64,000 bases of DNA from Gonapodya prolifera JEL478 (GCA_001574975.1 KQ965850.1:1-64000), one strand, 5' to 3'. Shown: positions 21,733-34,076, counted from the first letter of the stretch. Program-made: numbers and translations. Notes: generated from the letters alone by a model not told the origin.

Positions 21733-22324
21733 TCACTTTTGTTGTTTTAAAAAGGAAGGTTTCAGCCAAATACTTCCATTTGCCCCATCAGTCTTTAGAG
21801 TATTGAGGATTGCTGTTGCAGAAGTAGTTGGGATCTTCACATGGGACCTGGGCAGAGCTTCTTGCCCCTGGCGGGACACACCACAGAATTTCGGCAGTTC
21901 CCCATAAATGACGGGTGCAATCGCCCAATCACCCTTGCACCCGGCACATTCCTGCCACTTTCCAGTCCACCCCCACCCCAACGTCCCGTCCGGGTTCCTA
22001 TACTGAACAAGGTTCTGGTATGAAAGGACTTCTTTCCCGTCAGGTGTCGTCCAGAAGCCGTTCGGGCTTGCTTGGTAAAGGCCAATTTTATTGCCAGGAC
22101 AAAGGGGCAGCTTCGAAGCATCGCCAGGGAAAGGTGCCCTCTTCTTGAGCTGTGGTGATGATGTCGGCAGGGCTTCACCTCTTTCAGTGAGTAGGGGCTG
22201 TAAGTGGATCCAAGGGGTATGAACGTGTGTGTGCTGTGGGAGCACACCGATGCAGTTTGCTCACCAGAAGCGCGATGAGCGCAAGCGCAACTATCAAGAT
22301 GGGGGTTGAGAACTCTCTGGCCAT
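21733..22324 (-). CDS. small secreted protein, unknown
   Basis: Two exons: 22324-22265 encodes a 20-residue hydrophobic signal peptide (MAREFSTPILIVALALIALL); 22149-21733 encodes the rest. The 115-nt intron has GTGAGC donor, a CTCAC branch-like site and CACAG acceptor, all in phase 0. Exon 2 opens with LKKR, a Kex2-type dibasic site, then about 134 residues with four cysteines, of which two form CAGCKGDW, and Trp/Gly-rich segments (GWGWTGKW). At 158 aa with a signal peptide and cysteines it looks like an extracellular effector or wall protein. No family was recognised. No toxin-like signature was seen. Confidence 0.6.
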
Positions 22325-22772
22325 TGTGGATGCAGATGGTGGAACATGAAGGCTTTATATACTCCTTTGTAGTACTACTCCATTGTGCACAATTGTCACC
22401 TGAACAGTGTTCGCTGAGTTCAGGTTTGGCGTCAACTTATACAGTAAAATTGTCTCAGCCACCTTCCCTAAAGAACAGTTCAACTGTCTCTTTGTTGTCG
22501 ATCACTGTTCATTAGAACTTTTTGCAGAACCAAATCACCAAAGCCGTGGAAACGTAACGGTATATACGGCTTTGGGGCATCTCATAAATGAAGCCAAAGC
22601 ATATATACCTATACTTGCAATGTTCAGAAAAATGTAGTAGATTTATTTGCAGAATACAAAGTGGTATGTGTGTTCGCCAATTACCCCCCCCCAGCCCCCC
22701 ACCCCCCACCCCCCTATATTGAAAATATAACGGATCCCGCCTTCACGTATACCTCCCCCCCCACCCGCACCA
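22325..22772. other. intergenic, C-rich low complexity
   Basis: Contains runs of C at 22685-22712 and 22758-22762 between the secreted-protein start and the PARN 3' end. No gene seen. Confidence 0.6.
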
Positions 22773-25604
22773 TCACATCACACCGCACATCTCCCCTCGC
22801 TTGCGCTTCTTTTTCGGCCCACCATCATGGCTCCGTCGCCTACTTTCCTCGATCTCGTCGCCGTCCTCGTCAGCTTCTGATCGACTCCGCTTGCGCGCTT
22901 TCGGGTCCGCGGAAGGGGTCGCGGCGACATCTACCATCGTTGACACGAGTGCAATTTGTGAAGGGGTTGCGCGGGTGGCTACGTGGGGGATATGATATTG
23001 TCAGGTCAGGTCAAAAAGATATACTCGCGGGCCCACATCGCAAATGTCTCTCTCACCATCGTACTCCTCCCACGACACCACCTTGACGCCCTTGTCCAGC
23101 CTCGCCTTGGCACCCTCAAGCACCGCCGCGACGCTCTCGATCTCACACCGGGCAAGACACTCTGCCTCTCCGAGCCACTTCTGCACCTGAGGTTGCACCG
23201 CACCGCATTTCTGCAGGTACGTTTCGATATCGGTCGCGTTCCAGTCCTTGTGGAACCCCGACACGTGGACAACGGTCGGTCGGGACGGGTCCGTGCCGAC
23301 AAGGTTGATGTATCCCAGGTCGGACCGCATGAGGTGCAGCTTGCTCACGAAGGGGGCCAGGAGAGGGTCCGTCGGTTTGACGATGCGGGAGGGTGGGTCT
23401 TTCGGGTTAGGGTTTTCTTTTGTCTTCGTGAGGCGGTCAAAGCGGGCTTGCAGTCCGGCAAAGGGATCGGTTGGTAAGGGTGATAAACAATGAAACAGCT
23501 CGAGACTATGTTCACCACCACAACTGTCCGATTACTCACTCATGTGCTCCGCGAACCGAATGTAAGCGTACCCAGTCATATAAGCGTCGTATCCGGCATC
23601 GTGGGCTTGATCCTTCCCGTCTGTCAGTATGTCAAAGCCTGGTGGAAAGACTAGAAGTGCGTGAGGAGAGTGGCGCCCGACCACATCAAGGAGCACCAAC
23701 GCACAGATTTCGGCACCTCCTGAAAACGCCGTCCGTCGTTTCACGCACTCGAACAACTCGCCCAGTGCTGTGCCACCCCCTTGGATGGCGGTCTTGAGGG
23801 ACGGGTGTGCGGACGCGAGATGCTTCGTGTCCACAAGACTTCAAAAATTACCAAACCGTTGGTGAATTAAAATACGAAATGATGATGAGAGTGTCCCCGA
23901 TCCGGAACTCACTTCCCGAGCGCTTCGTTCACAACCACTTTCCACTGCTCAATCGACGCCTTGGCCTCTTCGGCGCTACTTGGGTCACGCCAGAGCTTCC
24001 CCACCATATGGCAGACGTCCAGAAGGCAGTTGTGTCCGGTGGTCACAAATGGCTGAGGCTGTGGCGGAGATGCAGTTGTGTCCGAATGTGTAGGAGGGGT
24101 ATCCGAATCGGAAGGAGTGGGAGCTTCGCCGTTGGTTGTGTCTGGTGAGACAGCGGTGCCGTTGCTGTTGGGGCTGCTCGGTGTGTCGTCGGCGGAGCCG
24201 TTCGCCTTGTCCTTCCCATCCTTCCGACGCGTCCGCGGTTTTTTCAAAATTCTGCGTGAGCCGCTGCCGTCATCACTCGGAGCTTCTGCCTCATCCTCTG
24301 GCGCCACGACGGCACCATTCTCTGCCGCCACCATAGCACCAGCAGCGTCTCGCACCGCCTGGGCCCTTTTGGCAACAACTTCAAGCACCCTGCGCACCCC
24401 ACCCGCTGTCTTCATCTCCTCCTCGAGCTGTTCCCGCGCCTTGGCGAGGACCTTCTTCTTGTGCTCCTGCGCCCCGGGACCCGCCAACTCGCTCTCACTG
24501 CGCGACACGGCAACGCCCCCACCGGCCCCAGACGTCTTGAGCCTGCCACCGAACCGGTTGCGCACCTCCTGGTGGATCAGACGGCGGTAGTACGCGTTGG
24601 AGCACGTGACGATCACGCTCGGGTCCAGTGAATCCACGTCCGTCACGGTCTCAGGGTCGTCCCCGGGAGGGTCCGCTGGGATGCCCGACCAGCGCGACAC
24701 CCGCGCGATAGCCGCGTTGAGGAAGGGAATGTCTTTGCCTTTCGGCACGAGGTCAGGACCGTGCGACTGCGTCGCGGCGGCGTCCGGGTGCCCGGGAGAG
24801 GAGGCAGATGCAGATCCGGAGCCGGTTGCCTGAGGACCGCTCGCTTCATTCGACGACGACGGGAGCTCTCCCCCGTTGGCGTTGGCCTGGGACGCGGACT
24901 GCCCGTTTCCAGCGACCTCGACAAGGTCCTTCAGGTCCAGTCCTTTAACCTTCCACCATTTGCGCCGCGCTGTCACGTCCTCATCGAGCGAGAGGTACGG
25001 TACGCCTTTAGAGATCCACTTGTTGAAGTCGAACTTGTGCAGGGAGAGGAACGAGAACGAGGACGCTTGGAACAGGAGGTTTCGGTCGGGGTGGTATGAG
25101 CGGCTCGCAGCCGTGGATGGGAACACGTAGATACTGAATGGCCGTGCGGCGTAGCGCTGTTTTGTGGGTTGGTGAAGGTGGTTACCACTTAGATTCGAAC
25201 GGTGATGCCCTTTAAAAACCCACGCCGTCTTCCCAAGTGAAGCAGCAGATCCCGAGCTGCAGGAGCGCGAACGAGCGTGATGATTTGCGGCACTTTTCGA
25301 CGCGGTCTTGTGGGATGAGAGCGAATTGAGTCAGTTCTGAGTTGTCTTCATCCAAACCACACATACCTCTGACCGAGTCCCAGTAGTCGATGACGTTCTC
25401 TTTCTTGTCCGCCAGGCCCGAAAGCTCCGTGTCGAAGGCCACCACGTCGGCCTCGAGAATCGCCTTCTCAATTTGAGGGAAGACCTCCTGCCAGGGGTGG
25501 AGGATGGAGCAGTTTCAGGCCATCAAGGTTTAGATTCGGTCACCGAGAGAGAATGACGGCGTAGATGGGGGATTTACCTCAAAATTGTCGTTCGTGACTT
25601 CCAT
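22773..25604 (-). CDS. PARN: poly(A)-specific ribonuclease PARN
   Basis: Deadenylase of the DEDDh family, which trims poly(A) tails and some small RNAs. Seven exons close in phase: 25604-25578, 25487-25367, 25306-25224, 25156-23913, 23838-23540, 23446-23057, 22978-22773 (789 aa). Start MEVTNDNF matches the family N-terminus. Catalytic Asp28 and Glu30 lie in FDTEL; the next Asp is in GHNCLLDVCH; the last pair is in HDAGYDAYMTG. An R3H domain (about VTCSNAYYRRLIHQEV) lies within the nuclease. An RRM-like region (VVHVSGFHKDW) follows. The last exon adds a nuclear-localisation stretch, PKKKRKR. A 66-nt in-frame segment after FSGG (ending TTCTAG) may be a further intron. A Ser/Ala-rich insert near residues 110-160 is lineage-specific. 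Confidence 0.93.
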
Positions 25605-25827
25605 CAGAAAGGAGGCTTTGGTCCGTTGCGGACATCCACCAAAGGAGAAACAAACTACGACCCTGTGAGAGAAGATGGAGAACTTCGAACTGCTTGAAAT
25701 ACAGCACGAAGCTGGAACCAGTGAGGAAACGTTGGGCGGACGAGGAGGTTTAGCGTATTGGGAAAGAGTATTACCGATGAGTGACCCCCCGTCCCCATAA
25801 GTGATACGATAATGTAGATTCTAGGCT

Positions 25828-26480
25828 TTGTACACTCTTTTAAATGCTTTATATCAAGCCAAGTGTGTACGGGTGCGAGCTGTCAGCCGCATCACCAAAA
25901 GAACTGGGGAATGCGTTTACAGGGTGCGCGACGAGGACGCCGCTCGCAGGTGCACCCCGTCCAGATCCTTGATTCCGCGTTTTTCGTGTCCTGTGCGTCC
26001 TCTTGTGCCTGTTTCGCCGCTCCTCCTCTGTCGAGCTCTGTTCCTCTCGTGTTGCCTAAGTTCGACGTCCGTCCGAGTCCAGTGCGCCTGATGGCCGTGT
26101 CACGAGAAGAGATAGATTCCAAATGCCAACCACTTCATGCGCAGCAGGTTCCACCCGAGTCACAGAAAGCGACCCAGACCTGCCACGCGAAAACCCCAAA
26201 GGAGAGCCACGACAGAGCAAGCTCACATCGCGGCCTGCGTTGGAAGACCCGGATACAAGGTTCCACCGGCTATCGTCCGTTACGCATCGCTGTTTCGCCC
26301 CCAACTCAGACGGATGCCATCTGGCGCAGGGGTGTGGCCAAGCCAGACCGTAGATTCCGCATTGCGCCCAGCGTAGAAGGACTCCTCGTGGTAGACGGGG
26401 GCAGCGCGTACGTTGACAGATGGGGAGTGAGTGTGCGGGGTCTGAATATCTAAGAAATTGAAGGGTTGAATGGTGGTGAA
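25828..26480. repeat. dispersed repeat R1, copy 1
   Basis: About 650 bp that align with 29768-30535 in the same orientation at roughly 85-90%. Shared marks: TTGTACACTCTTT at the start, GCGCGACGAGGACGCCGCTCG, a long block around CAGCAGGTTCCACCCGAGTC, and GTCTGAATATCTAAGAAATTG at the end. No terminal repeats and no intact reading frame. Class unknown. Confidence 0.75.
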
Positions 26481-26570
26481 TGGTTCGACCGCAGCAGGTC
26501 CCGCCCCGAGAACCGTTTCCAGCGGAGACTGGGCGCGCCCGTTCAGCGGAGGCAATAAGGTGATTTACGA

Positions 26571-27445
26571 AGTTTACACGCTAGGATGTGTATACTTATT
26601 CGATACGAGTAAACGCAAAGAGTCGAGGTGCCAGAGTGTGCATGATTAGACCCCATGCTGTTGAATGCACCACATTACCATTAAATTCTTGGACGATGCG
26701 CAATAATAAACTTTCTTTCATGTGCTCAGGTATTATACAGTCCACGGTTTGATCGCGCGTGCCAAGCTTCCCTTAAAAGTGTCAAGGTGTGGCTGTCGAC
26801 CGAGGCGAAGGAACCGTTCTACGAATCCGCATCCACCATTTCGTTTTGAGGCTGCTAAAATTCGGTTGGCGCTCGCTGCGATCGATGCGAGCTTTGCGCG
26901 TCGCTTGGTGGACTTTGGTGGTCGCTGCAGGGGTTGGGGCAGGTGTGTGGAGTGCTGCAATGGTCGCTGGCGAAGTATGGGTGCTTACGGTCTCCTGGCC
27001 CTTCAAAGCTCCCACCAATGCAGTGTTGGATGCGCTGGGACTTCCAGGATCCGGCTGGGACGGAGGAGTAATCGGATCTGATGACGCGAAACATTTGGGT
27101 TCGGCCGGACTGCAGATTAGGGCGGCAGCACTCTGCCCTGCAATTCTCTGCCCAGAAAATTATGTGCGCTGGTGAGTTCTTTTGCAGCGAATTGTGTGTT
27201 CAGAGTTCGAGTGTCAAGTTTCCTTGTTTGACGTGACTGTCTTCCTTGGCTCACATTTACGCCACCACTCGTCGGAAGTTCTGGCTCATGCACCTGTGTA
27301 GAGTCATGTGGTGGTCCTGTACTTACGCCGCCACCAGCACCCCCTCGTACGTATAGGCATTGTCTTCTCGTGCGTCGGAAACGGAACTCGGAACGTTGAT
27401 GGACTGATCAAAATCCATTCTCCCATCACTCCCCTCGCCTTCCAG
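26571..27445 (+). other. 5' region of the SH3 membrane gene; candidate first exon
   Basis: A plus frame from ATG 26885 to a GTGAGT donor near 27174 encodes a possible signal anchor (WWTLVVAAGVGAGVWSAAMVAG) and about 70 further residues ending CPAILCPENYV. It could be the ectodomain exon of the SH3 gene, but its phase does not join the proline-rich exon directly, so at least one more exon would be needed. Confidence 0.3.
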
Positions 27446-29765
27446 CGCCACCGCCGGTAGCTCCGCCTCCTCCGACTCCACCAGCAACCACTCCTCCCCC
27501 TCCGCCACCACCACCTCCCGCGGCTCCTCCCCCTCCTCCTGCAGCACCACCAGCCACCCCTCCTCCTGCAGCACCACCTGCCGCCCCTCCTGCTGCGCCC
27601 CCAGCTGCCCCTCCAGCCGCACCACCACCAACCGCTGCCACGCCTCCACCCCCGGCTGCCGGAACAACTGCGCCCAATGCACCACCACCGGCAGCCGGCG
27701 TCGCAGCACCTCCGGGTAAGTCCATGGTCGCTGCAAAATGACCCTCCCTGCTGCACTGGTACTCACAACTTTGAATAACTGAATCATTCGTGCATTATCA
27801 GCTGCTGGCACAGGTAAGTCGTCGACACATCTTCTGCGACTTTCGAATGCATAATCCTCAACTCCCGCACACCCTCGCGCTTTACAGCTCCTCCCCCGGC
27901 TACCACCGACGCGACCACGGCCGCTCCTCCTGCTGGGTCCGCCGTCGTCGCAAACGGCGCCGTGTCCCCTCCCCCACCAAGTGGCGGAGCCCGTTCGGGA
28001 TCAGTCTCTGGCAGCGCGTCAGATCCATCGGGTTCTTCGCCGGATGATCCCACCCTCGATGGTTCAGGAGGTACGGGAAACACAGGATCGGGATCTGCTG
28101 TTGGTGGTGCACCAGGGTCGGGGTCTAGCAAGGCCGGATCACCCGGATCCGGTTCTCGAGGACTCAGTATTGGAGTTATCGTAGGAGCGATTGCGGCGGC
28201 AGTTGTTGTCATTGGAGGGGTAGTTGGATTTTTATTGATGAGAAAGAGACGGAGGTGTGTGCTCGTACCGTTTCCACATTAATTTCTTAAACTGGATGTG
28301 ACACCTGACATTCGCCAGGGCAACCAACGAAAAGAAAGACCTCAACCCTGAACAAGCCATGGTCTCAAAACCACCCCTCGACGATATCGCACCGCCTTCC
28401 ACTTTTGATCCCGGGCACGGGCTATCGGGCGCCACAACATTCCAAGCCTCGCAAACGTTTGAACACGTCCCACCCGTCGACACCCAAACTCGCCGCTCGA
28501 CGCAAAGCTCCCGCAAATCCCTCTCTCAGCCACGCATGCCCTCCAAGGCACTGTCGGACGGCAATGGCACCATTCGCTCCGACAACCTCGACGCGTACTA
28601 CCCGCCGGGGTCGACGTCCATCCAGCCATCGATCGTCCGTGCGCCGTCTACTGTGCCGAGCTCGCAGGGCACGCTGACGAGTAGGAGGACGCCGCCTAGG
28701 TCGAGTAAGAAAATTGGGAGCAAGCATTCAAAGGCGGTGTCGAATGGGAGTTCTGTCCCGTCCTTTTCGGATGCGAACAACTCGGTCGAGTTCGAGGAGC
28801 CCGAGGCGCAGATTGGAGAAGTGCAAACACTTCATGTGAGCTTGCATTCGAAAGTCCGCCTTCTTGTACATGGTTGTTGATGTACTCTCCTCGCAGCCTT
28901 TCTTCGACTATCTCGCTCGCCCACTCAACCAACTCGACGAACCAACCGTGCCCTACAGAGGCCTGCCGATGCAAGCACTTGTGGAAGTGAGTTCCTCCCT
29001 TGGGTCAATGAACAATCTATCTGATCCATTTAATCTCGGTTTTGCAGTACAACCCCACCCAAGAGGACGAGATCTATATCGACGAAGGAACAATGATCGT
29101 CGTAAACCTTGTTTTCAGGGATGGATGGGCTGCAGGGACGAATGTGGGTTCAACTGATGCCAGAATGTTTCACGCGATTCCAGATAATATTGACCGAACC
29201 TTTATTTTGCTGTACAGCTCTCTACTGGGGAGACCGGCGCATTGTAAGTGTGCTCACTATGGACTGTTGTCCGTTGTTCTCATCCCACTTTGCCTTCGCC
29301 CTACAAAAATTAAAACCACCACTTAGCCCTGTGTGAGTAGATACACTTTTTTCTTGCAAGGAACAAGTATTACATCTCCACTTTTGCTGCAGTGATTGCC
29401 TTGACCTCGGCCCGCTAAACTACCTCATGGCGGGTGCCTCAGTTGGCAACCGGTTTGAGTCAAACGTCGGCAGCCACCAGCTCCCGCGAACTGCCAGTCT
29501 GTCTCTCCGGTCGAGAGGAAATTCAAGAGGTTTATCGTCGAAGAACATCTCCAGTCTTACCAGTGGAAGCTCGGGGCGTACTGCGACCACCGCAGATGTT
29601 CGTGGACCATCTGCTTTCGCACCATCACGCTACCTCGGCCAAGAAGACTCTCTTATGCTGCCGCCGTCAGGATTTTCGGGTATATCAAAATATCGCTCCA
29701 CTGCCATGCCCCTGATTCCGTCAGAGGTCATTGAGCTACCAAACGACAAAGTTTATGAATATTAG
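27446..29765 (+). CDS. single-pass membrane protein with C-terminal SH3 domain (5' end open)
   Basis: Putative surface sensor: Pro-rich ectodomain, one span, cytoplasmic SH3. Exons in closing phase: 27446-27715 (Pro/Ala-rich), 27802-27813 (12 nt), 27888-28254, 28319-28835, 28897-28986, 29048-29143, 29218-29243, 29327-29332 (6 nt), 29393-29765. The span is GVIVGAIAAAVVVIGGVVGFLL before RKRRR (about 28165-28254). The SH3 domain runs from ALVEYNPTQEDEIYI through DGWAAG to GAFPVDCLD and needs the 6-nt exon to read correctly. The layout resembles the fungal osmosensor Sho1, but Sho1 has four spans, so this is a different family. The true start lies upstream. Confidence 0.75.
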
Positions 29766-29767
29766 GA

Positions 29768-30535
29768 ATTGTACACTCTTTGAAATGCTTATTTATGTCC
29801 AGGTGCGAGCAGTCAGCCACATCTCCACAGGTGAACTGGGTAATGCGTTTACAGGGTGCGCGACGAGGACGCCGCTCGCAGGAGCACCCCGTCCAGATCC
29901 TTGATTCCGCGTTCTCTGTGTCCCACGAGTGCCCTCGTCCTCTTGTGTCCGTTTGGCCGCTGCTCCTCGTCCGTCCGTCTCTGTTCCTCTCCTGTCGCTG
30001 AAGTAGGCTGAAGTCCGAATCCCAGACGCCCGTTCGAGTCCGATCTCCGTGTCCCGTCCCGTGCGTCCACTCGCCTCCGTTTTGCTCCTCGTCGTCCGGT
30101 GCCGTTCCTCTCCTATTGCTCAAGTCTCAGTCCGAGTTCCAGACGCCCGATGGCTAACTAAGGCGAAGAATAGATGCATATGCCAACCACTTGATGCGCA
30201 GCAGGTTCCACCCGAGTCACAGAAAGCGACCCAGACCTGCCACGCGAAAACCCCAAAGGAGAGCCGCGACGAGCAAGCTCACATCGCGGCCTGCGTCGGA
30301 AGACCCGGGGTACAAGGTTCCACCGGCTATCGTCCGTTATGCATCGCTGTTTCGTCCCCGGCGTCGGCTCGGACGGATACCATCTGAGCGCACGCGTAGG
30401 GATGTGGCCAAGCCAGACCGTAGGGTTCCGGATTGCGCCCAGCGTAGAAGCACTCCTCGTAGTAGACGGGGGGCAGCGCGCTTGTTGGCAGATGGGAGAG
30501 AGCGCGGGGTCTGAATATCTAAGAAATTGACGGGA
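29768..30535. repeat. dispersed repeat R1, copy 2
   Basis: Starts two bases after the stop codon of the SH3 gene. It carries an extra, diverged tandem duplication of about 100 bp (about 29940-30140) absent from copy 1. Together the two copies bracket the SH3 gene as direct repeats about 3.9 kb apart. Confidence 0.75.
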
Positions 30536-30771
30536 ATCGTGTTGGACGCTTCGTCCGCAGCATGCCCCACCAAATACCATTTTCTGTGGAAAGAGTTCGG
30601 GCCTGTTCAGCTGTGGCAATATGGTGATTTAAAGGCAGTGTACAAGTGAATTCAGTTATCAACATGCTTGGATTCGACCACAGAGAAAGTCGGAGTCGAG
30701 CCATCGAATTTATCAAATTTACGTTACACTTTGATGACCAATCGACATACGGCGAAACCAGGAGCAAAGGG

Positions 30772-33252
30772 CTACGAAAAAGGCATTGCGGCTGATACTG
30801 TTGGCTCGGCAACTGCTTGGGACGCGAGAATATGCTTCTTCACTGTGAGATCGGATTCTCGAGCATTCATGAATTCTGAAGATGTTCCTGTCATGAGCAA
30901 AGAGGCCAAAATCGTATAGTACGGGTATTGACTCACTCTGGAATGTGTTCTCGAACAAAAGCCTGTGATAGAGGAGGAGTAAATAAGCACACGCAGACCG
31001 CTCCATTCGTCGACACGCTGAGTCTTACTTGATGGTTTCCTCTCGACATTGGTCAAACATACCAATGGTAAAAGTCCCCTCCGCTACCATTACTCTCACA
31101 TTCTCGGCAACCGCAAACGACAGGTTCAGCTCGTTGGGCGCTCCAGATCTCACGTAGTTATCATGAATCCTCTTCCACTTCTCGACGGTTTCCTTGGGAA
31201 CTGGCGTCAAAGATTCCGATTCCACCATGTATTTTTGCCACGGCGGAGGGCACTTTGCACGAGTGATTCCGCTCCCAGTGGCAGAGAGGGAGGGTGACGT
31301 GAGACCAAGGCCACTTCCGTGGTTGGATGCTCGTCTTGCTGATTCTCGGCGGAATCCGCACGCTGCGATATCAGTGCAACCGTTAGATCTGGCACGCCGC
31401 ACTCAAGAATCGAGACCCCAACAAGTACCAGTTCTTTCATCGGCGGCCTTGCGCGCCAAGAGAATTTTCTTGATCGTGTCTTCTTGAAGCCGATCAAGTT
31501 CTTCAAGGAAGAGCTTCAAGTTTTATCTGGGTGAGTGTCATTGTTTCACCGGCGATCGAAACTTGAATCACTCACAGTGCTCTCAACTACAGCGCCGCCA
31601 AAAGATTTCAAACAGTGAGTCATGTGGCCAATTTCGGGGAAATCTTTCAAAACACAACGTACTCGCGAAATCCTTCACCGCAAACACTTTCAACTCCTGC
31701 CAGATGTCAATCCCGACATTATCGTTCCTGTTGAGCATCTTGGCAAACAGCATATCGTTCGCGTCCTCGGCGCCACTCCCATGCAACGCCTGCCGCTTGC
31801 GACGGACCACTTGTGTCACGAACGTATCCAAGGGTTTCGTTCAGCATAAAAAGTATGCTTTTGTCCTTCATTGTTCGTCTCACCTGCCCACGCTCGCGCA
31901 CACGGAAGCACGACTGCAGTGGTGTTTACAATGGAGATCCACCACGGCACCAAAGTAGCCGAATTGAAGTACCGTGGCATCTCTGGCGTTATGAAGTCCA
32001 GACCCATGTAAGCCCAAACTCCGCCCATGGTGGTTGTAACGAGGCCAACGGTGATCTGGAAGCGCGATCAGCATAATCAGAACGTGAAGGTTTACTGTGC
32101 ACGATTCCACCAGCTCGTGCTTCTGACCGCCACGCACCGCGACCATCAGATCTTTCCGAATGTTATGAGTGTCTGCCAAGGAAAGTGTGCGAATAATGTT
32201 TCAGCGTGCCGCAGGAAGACGTACCTTCAAGTGTTCGTAGCAACCACAGTGCAGTGATGCCAAAGACGAAGAACGACACGGTCAGCGCTGTAAGTGTAGG
32301 AAGCGTGTCAAAGTATCCTCCGGGGTAAAGGCACACCCCATCGCTTTTGGCTGCGAATACGATCATGCCGAGGCCGACAGATAGAACCGCAATGAAGAGA
32401 ACTAGCTTGGTGATTGTTCTTTCGTTGATCAAATCCTTTTGACCCCACCCCTCTCTTCAGTCGTATGCGCGAGCCCAAAAGAGCTCCAGGCAATCTCACC
32501 TTGTGTCGCAGAAGTGACCGTTCCACGAAACTAAGACTCCTCCCCGGCTCCTGCGCCGTCGTCACCTGTCCCGAAGATGCATTTCTGTCCGCGTGGTGGA
32601 GCAGCAGCAAGTGGTTGACTTTGAGTCGCAGCGCAAGGAAAACGGCCCGCAAGATGAGGGCATAGTACACGAGCGATAGGCCTAAGAGGGCGATTCAGGG
32701 TCCGCTTTTGCACTCCGGTTGTGTGGTAAGAAGCATGGCCTACCGAGGTGCAATCCGATTGCGTGCCAAGCCGGTAAGCAGGGGGAGGGCACCTACCCGG
32801 GAAAAAGAGGCAGTACATATGTAGTAGAGGGCATTTCAAATTGTGTGAGAACTCAGGAGAAGCTGGAGGAGAACTCACCAAAATGTACATTTCGCTCGCG
32901 ATAAGCAACACACACATTCCAATTTCCTGCAACATTATGACCGGAAAGGACCTGCTTTTGATGATATCTGCGTCAGTTACCGTTACCGAAACACCAGAGT
33001 AAGTCATCCAAGGCACGATCTTGTTTGGCACGGTCGAGAGCTTACATGTATTGCGCAATGCCACGAAGAAAATCAGGGATACTTGTTTTAAGCCGTGCGG
33101 ATGAGTTAGAGGTGTTACTCGCTTCCGTCGCTCTCCAAGACCTCACCTAGGATATACACATACGTCCCCCCCAACGAAATGAGACACAGCGGGCCACATA
33201 AGAATATCTGAAACTCATTCCCGCCACCTCGGGGGACAAGGTGTGCAGTCAT
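30772..33252 (-). CDS. seven-transmembrane receptor with RGS domain
   Basis: Predicted membrane regulator combining a 7TM region with a GTPase-activating RGS domain (fungal GprK-type, like plant RGS1). Fourteen exons close in phase to 532 aa: 33252-33147, 33081-33046, 32967-32879, 32792-32744, 32681-32500, 32435-32225, 32172-32138, 32055-31884, 31809-31663, 31586-31576 (11 nt), 31513-31429, 31362-31029, 30962-30937, 30887-30772. Spans are visible at VSLIFFVALRNTY, FPVIMLQEIGMCVLLIA, GLSLVYYALILRAVFLAL, LVLFIAVLSVGLGMIVFAA, ALTVSFFVFGITALWLL, and around ITVGLVTTTMGGVWAYMG and WISIVNTTAVVLPC. The RGS part runs from VGIDIWQELKVFAVKDF through LFLEELDRLQ to MFDQCREETIKLLFENTF. It would speed GTP hydrolysis on Galpha; the ligand is unknown. 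Confidence 0.8.
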
Positions 33253-34076
33253 GGTGGAGTGACGGATTCGAGCGACTGTCAGAGCAGGATGTGCACGGCG
33301 ACTGCGGGCTCGTGGATGGCGGAGGATGCAGCCAAATCGCTGTGAGCGGTAGGATGTTGGCAGATGGGAGGATGGAAAGATGTAAAGATGGAAAGATGGA
33401 TAGTACTGCGAAGGTTCACGGCTGCCTGATCGGCCGGGATCACTCAAAGGCAGTACTGGTGCTTCTTCGCTCCAAAACTTCACAAATCGTTTTCACCTAG
33501 TTTTCTGTCCTTGCATTGAGAGGTTGAAAGGAGGGAAGGAGGAGGATCTATGTTTGGCAGGTGAGCTTGATTGATATTCGTGTTCAACGTACACCGCTCG
33601 CCGTGACATGCGTGAGCCAATGATGCTGAAATAAATGTATCTAATTCAGTTGTAATTTAACCATGCGAGGATGAGTCGACGAGTCAGGCGAAGTAAGTTA
33701 TCCGTGGTCACGCGACAGGCTTGCCGCCGAGGCTTCCGACTCCACTGACCTCAACCAAATCCAAATCTTTCGCCACCAAACATCCCCCGCTCTCCGAAAT
33801 CATGGCAGCTCCCTTCGTCTGCATCGAAATCGGGGTTGGTTTCTCTCACTCCTGGCGATGATGTCACGGTTCGACTCTCACCTCCTCCCCGCTCCTCGCA
33901 TCGGGACGCACGCTGAGGTGCGATTAGACCACCGACAATCCATGCCGCTGCAAATTCGTCGGGCCGACGCTCGGATTCATCCTAGCAGTGCTTGCCGCCG
34001 TGGTGTGTTGGGTGGGTTCTGAGTCTCCTTCCCTCCGCCGCACAGTACTCCGCCGTTGACGCGTACGTGGTAGATT
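33253..34076. other. no confident gene
   Basis: Contains an ATG-started peptide (MAAPFVCIEIG, 33802) and, in another frame, a hydrophobic stretch (VGPTLGFILAVLAAVVCWVG, about 33955-34015). They might be exons of a very small membrane protein, but I could not join them. Confidence 0.3.

Noticed and set aside
25828-26480. Protein-coding gene in repeat R1
   Set aside because: Frames differ between the two copies and neither strand keeps an open frame in both; treated as a noncoding repeat.
27304-27811. Minus-strand frames rich in Arg, Trp, Gly
   Set aside because: Antisense of the proline-rich exon of the SH3 gene.
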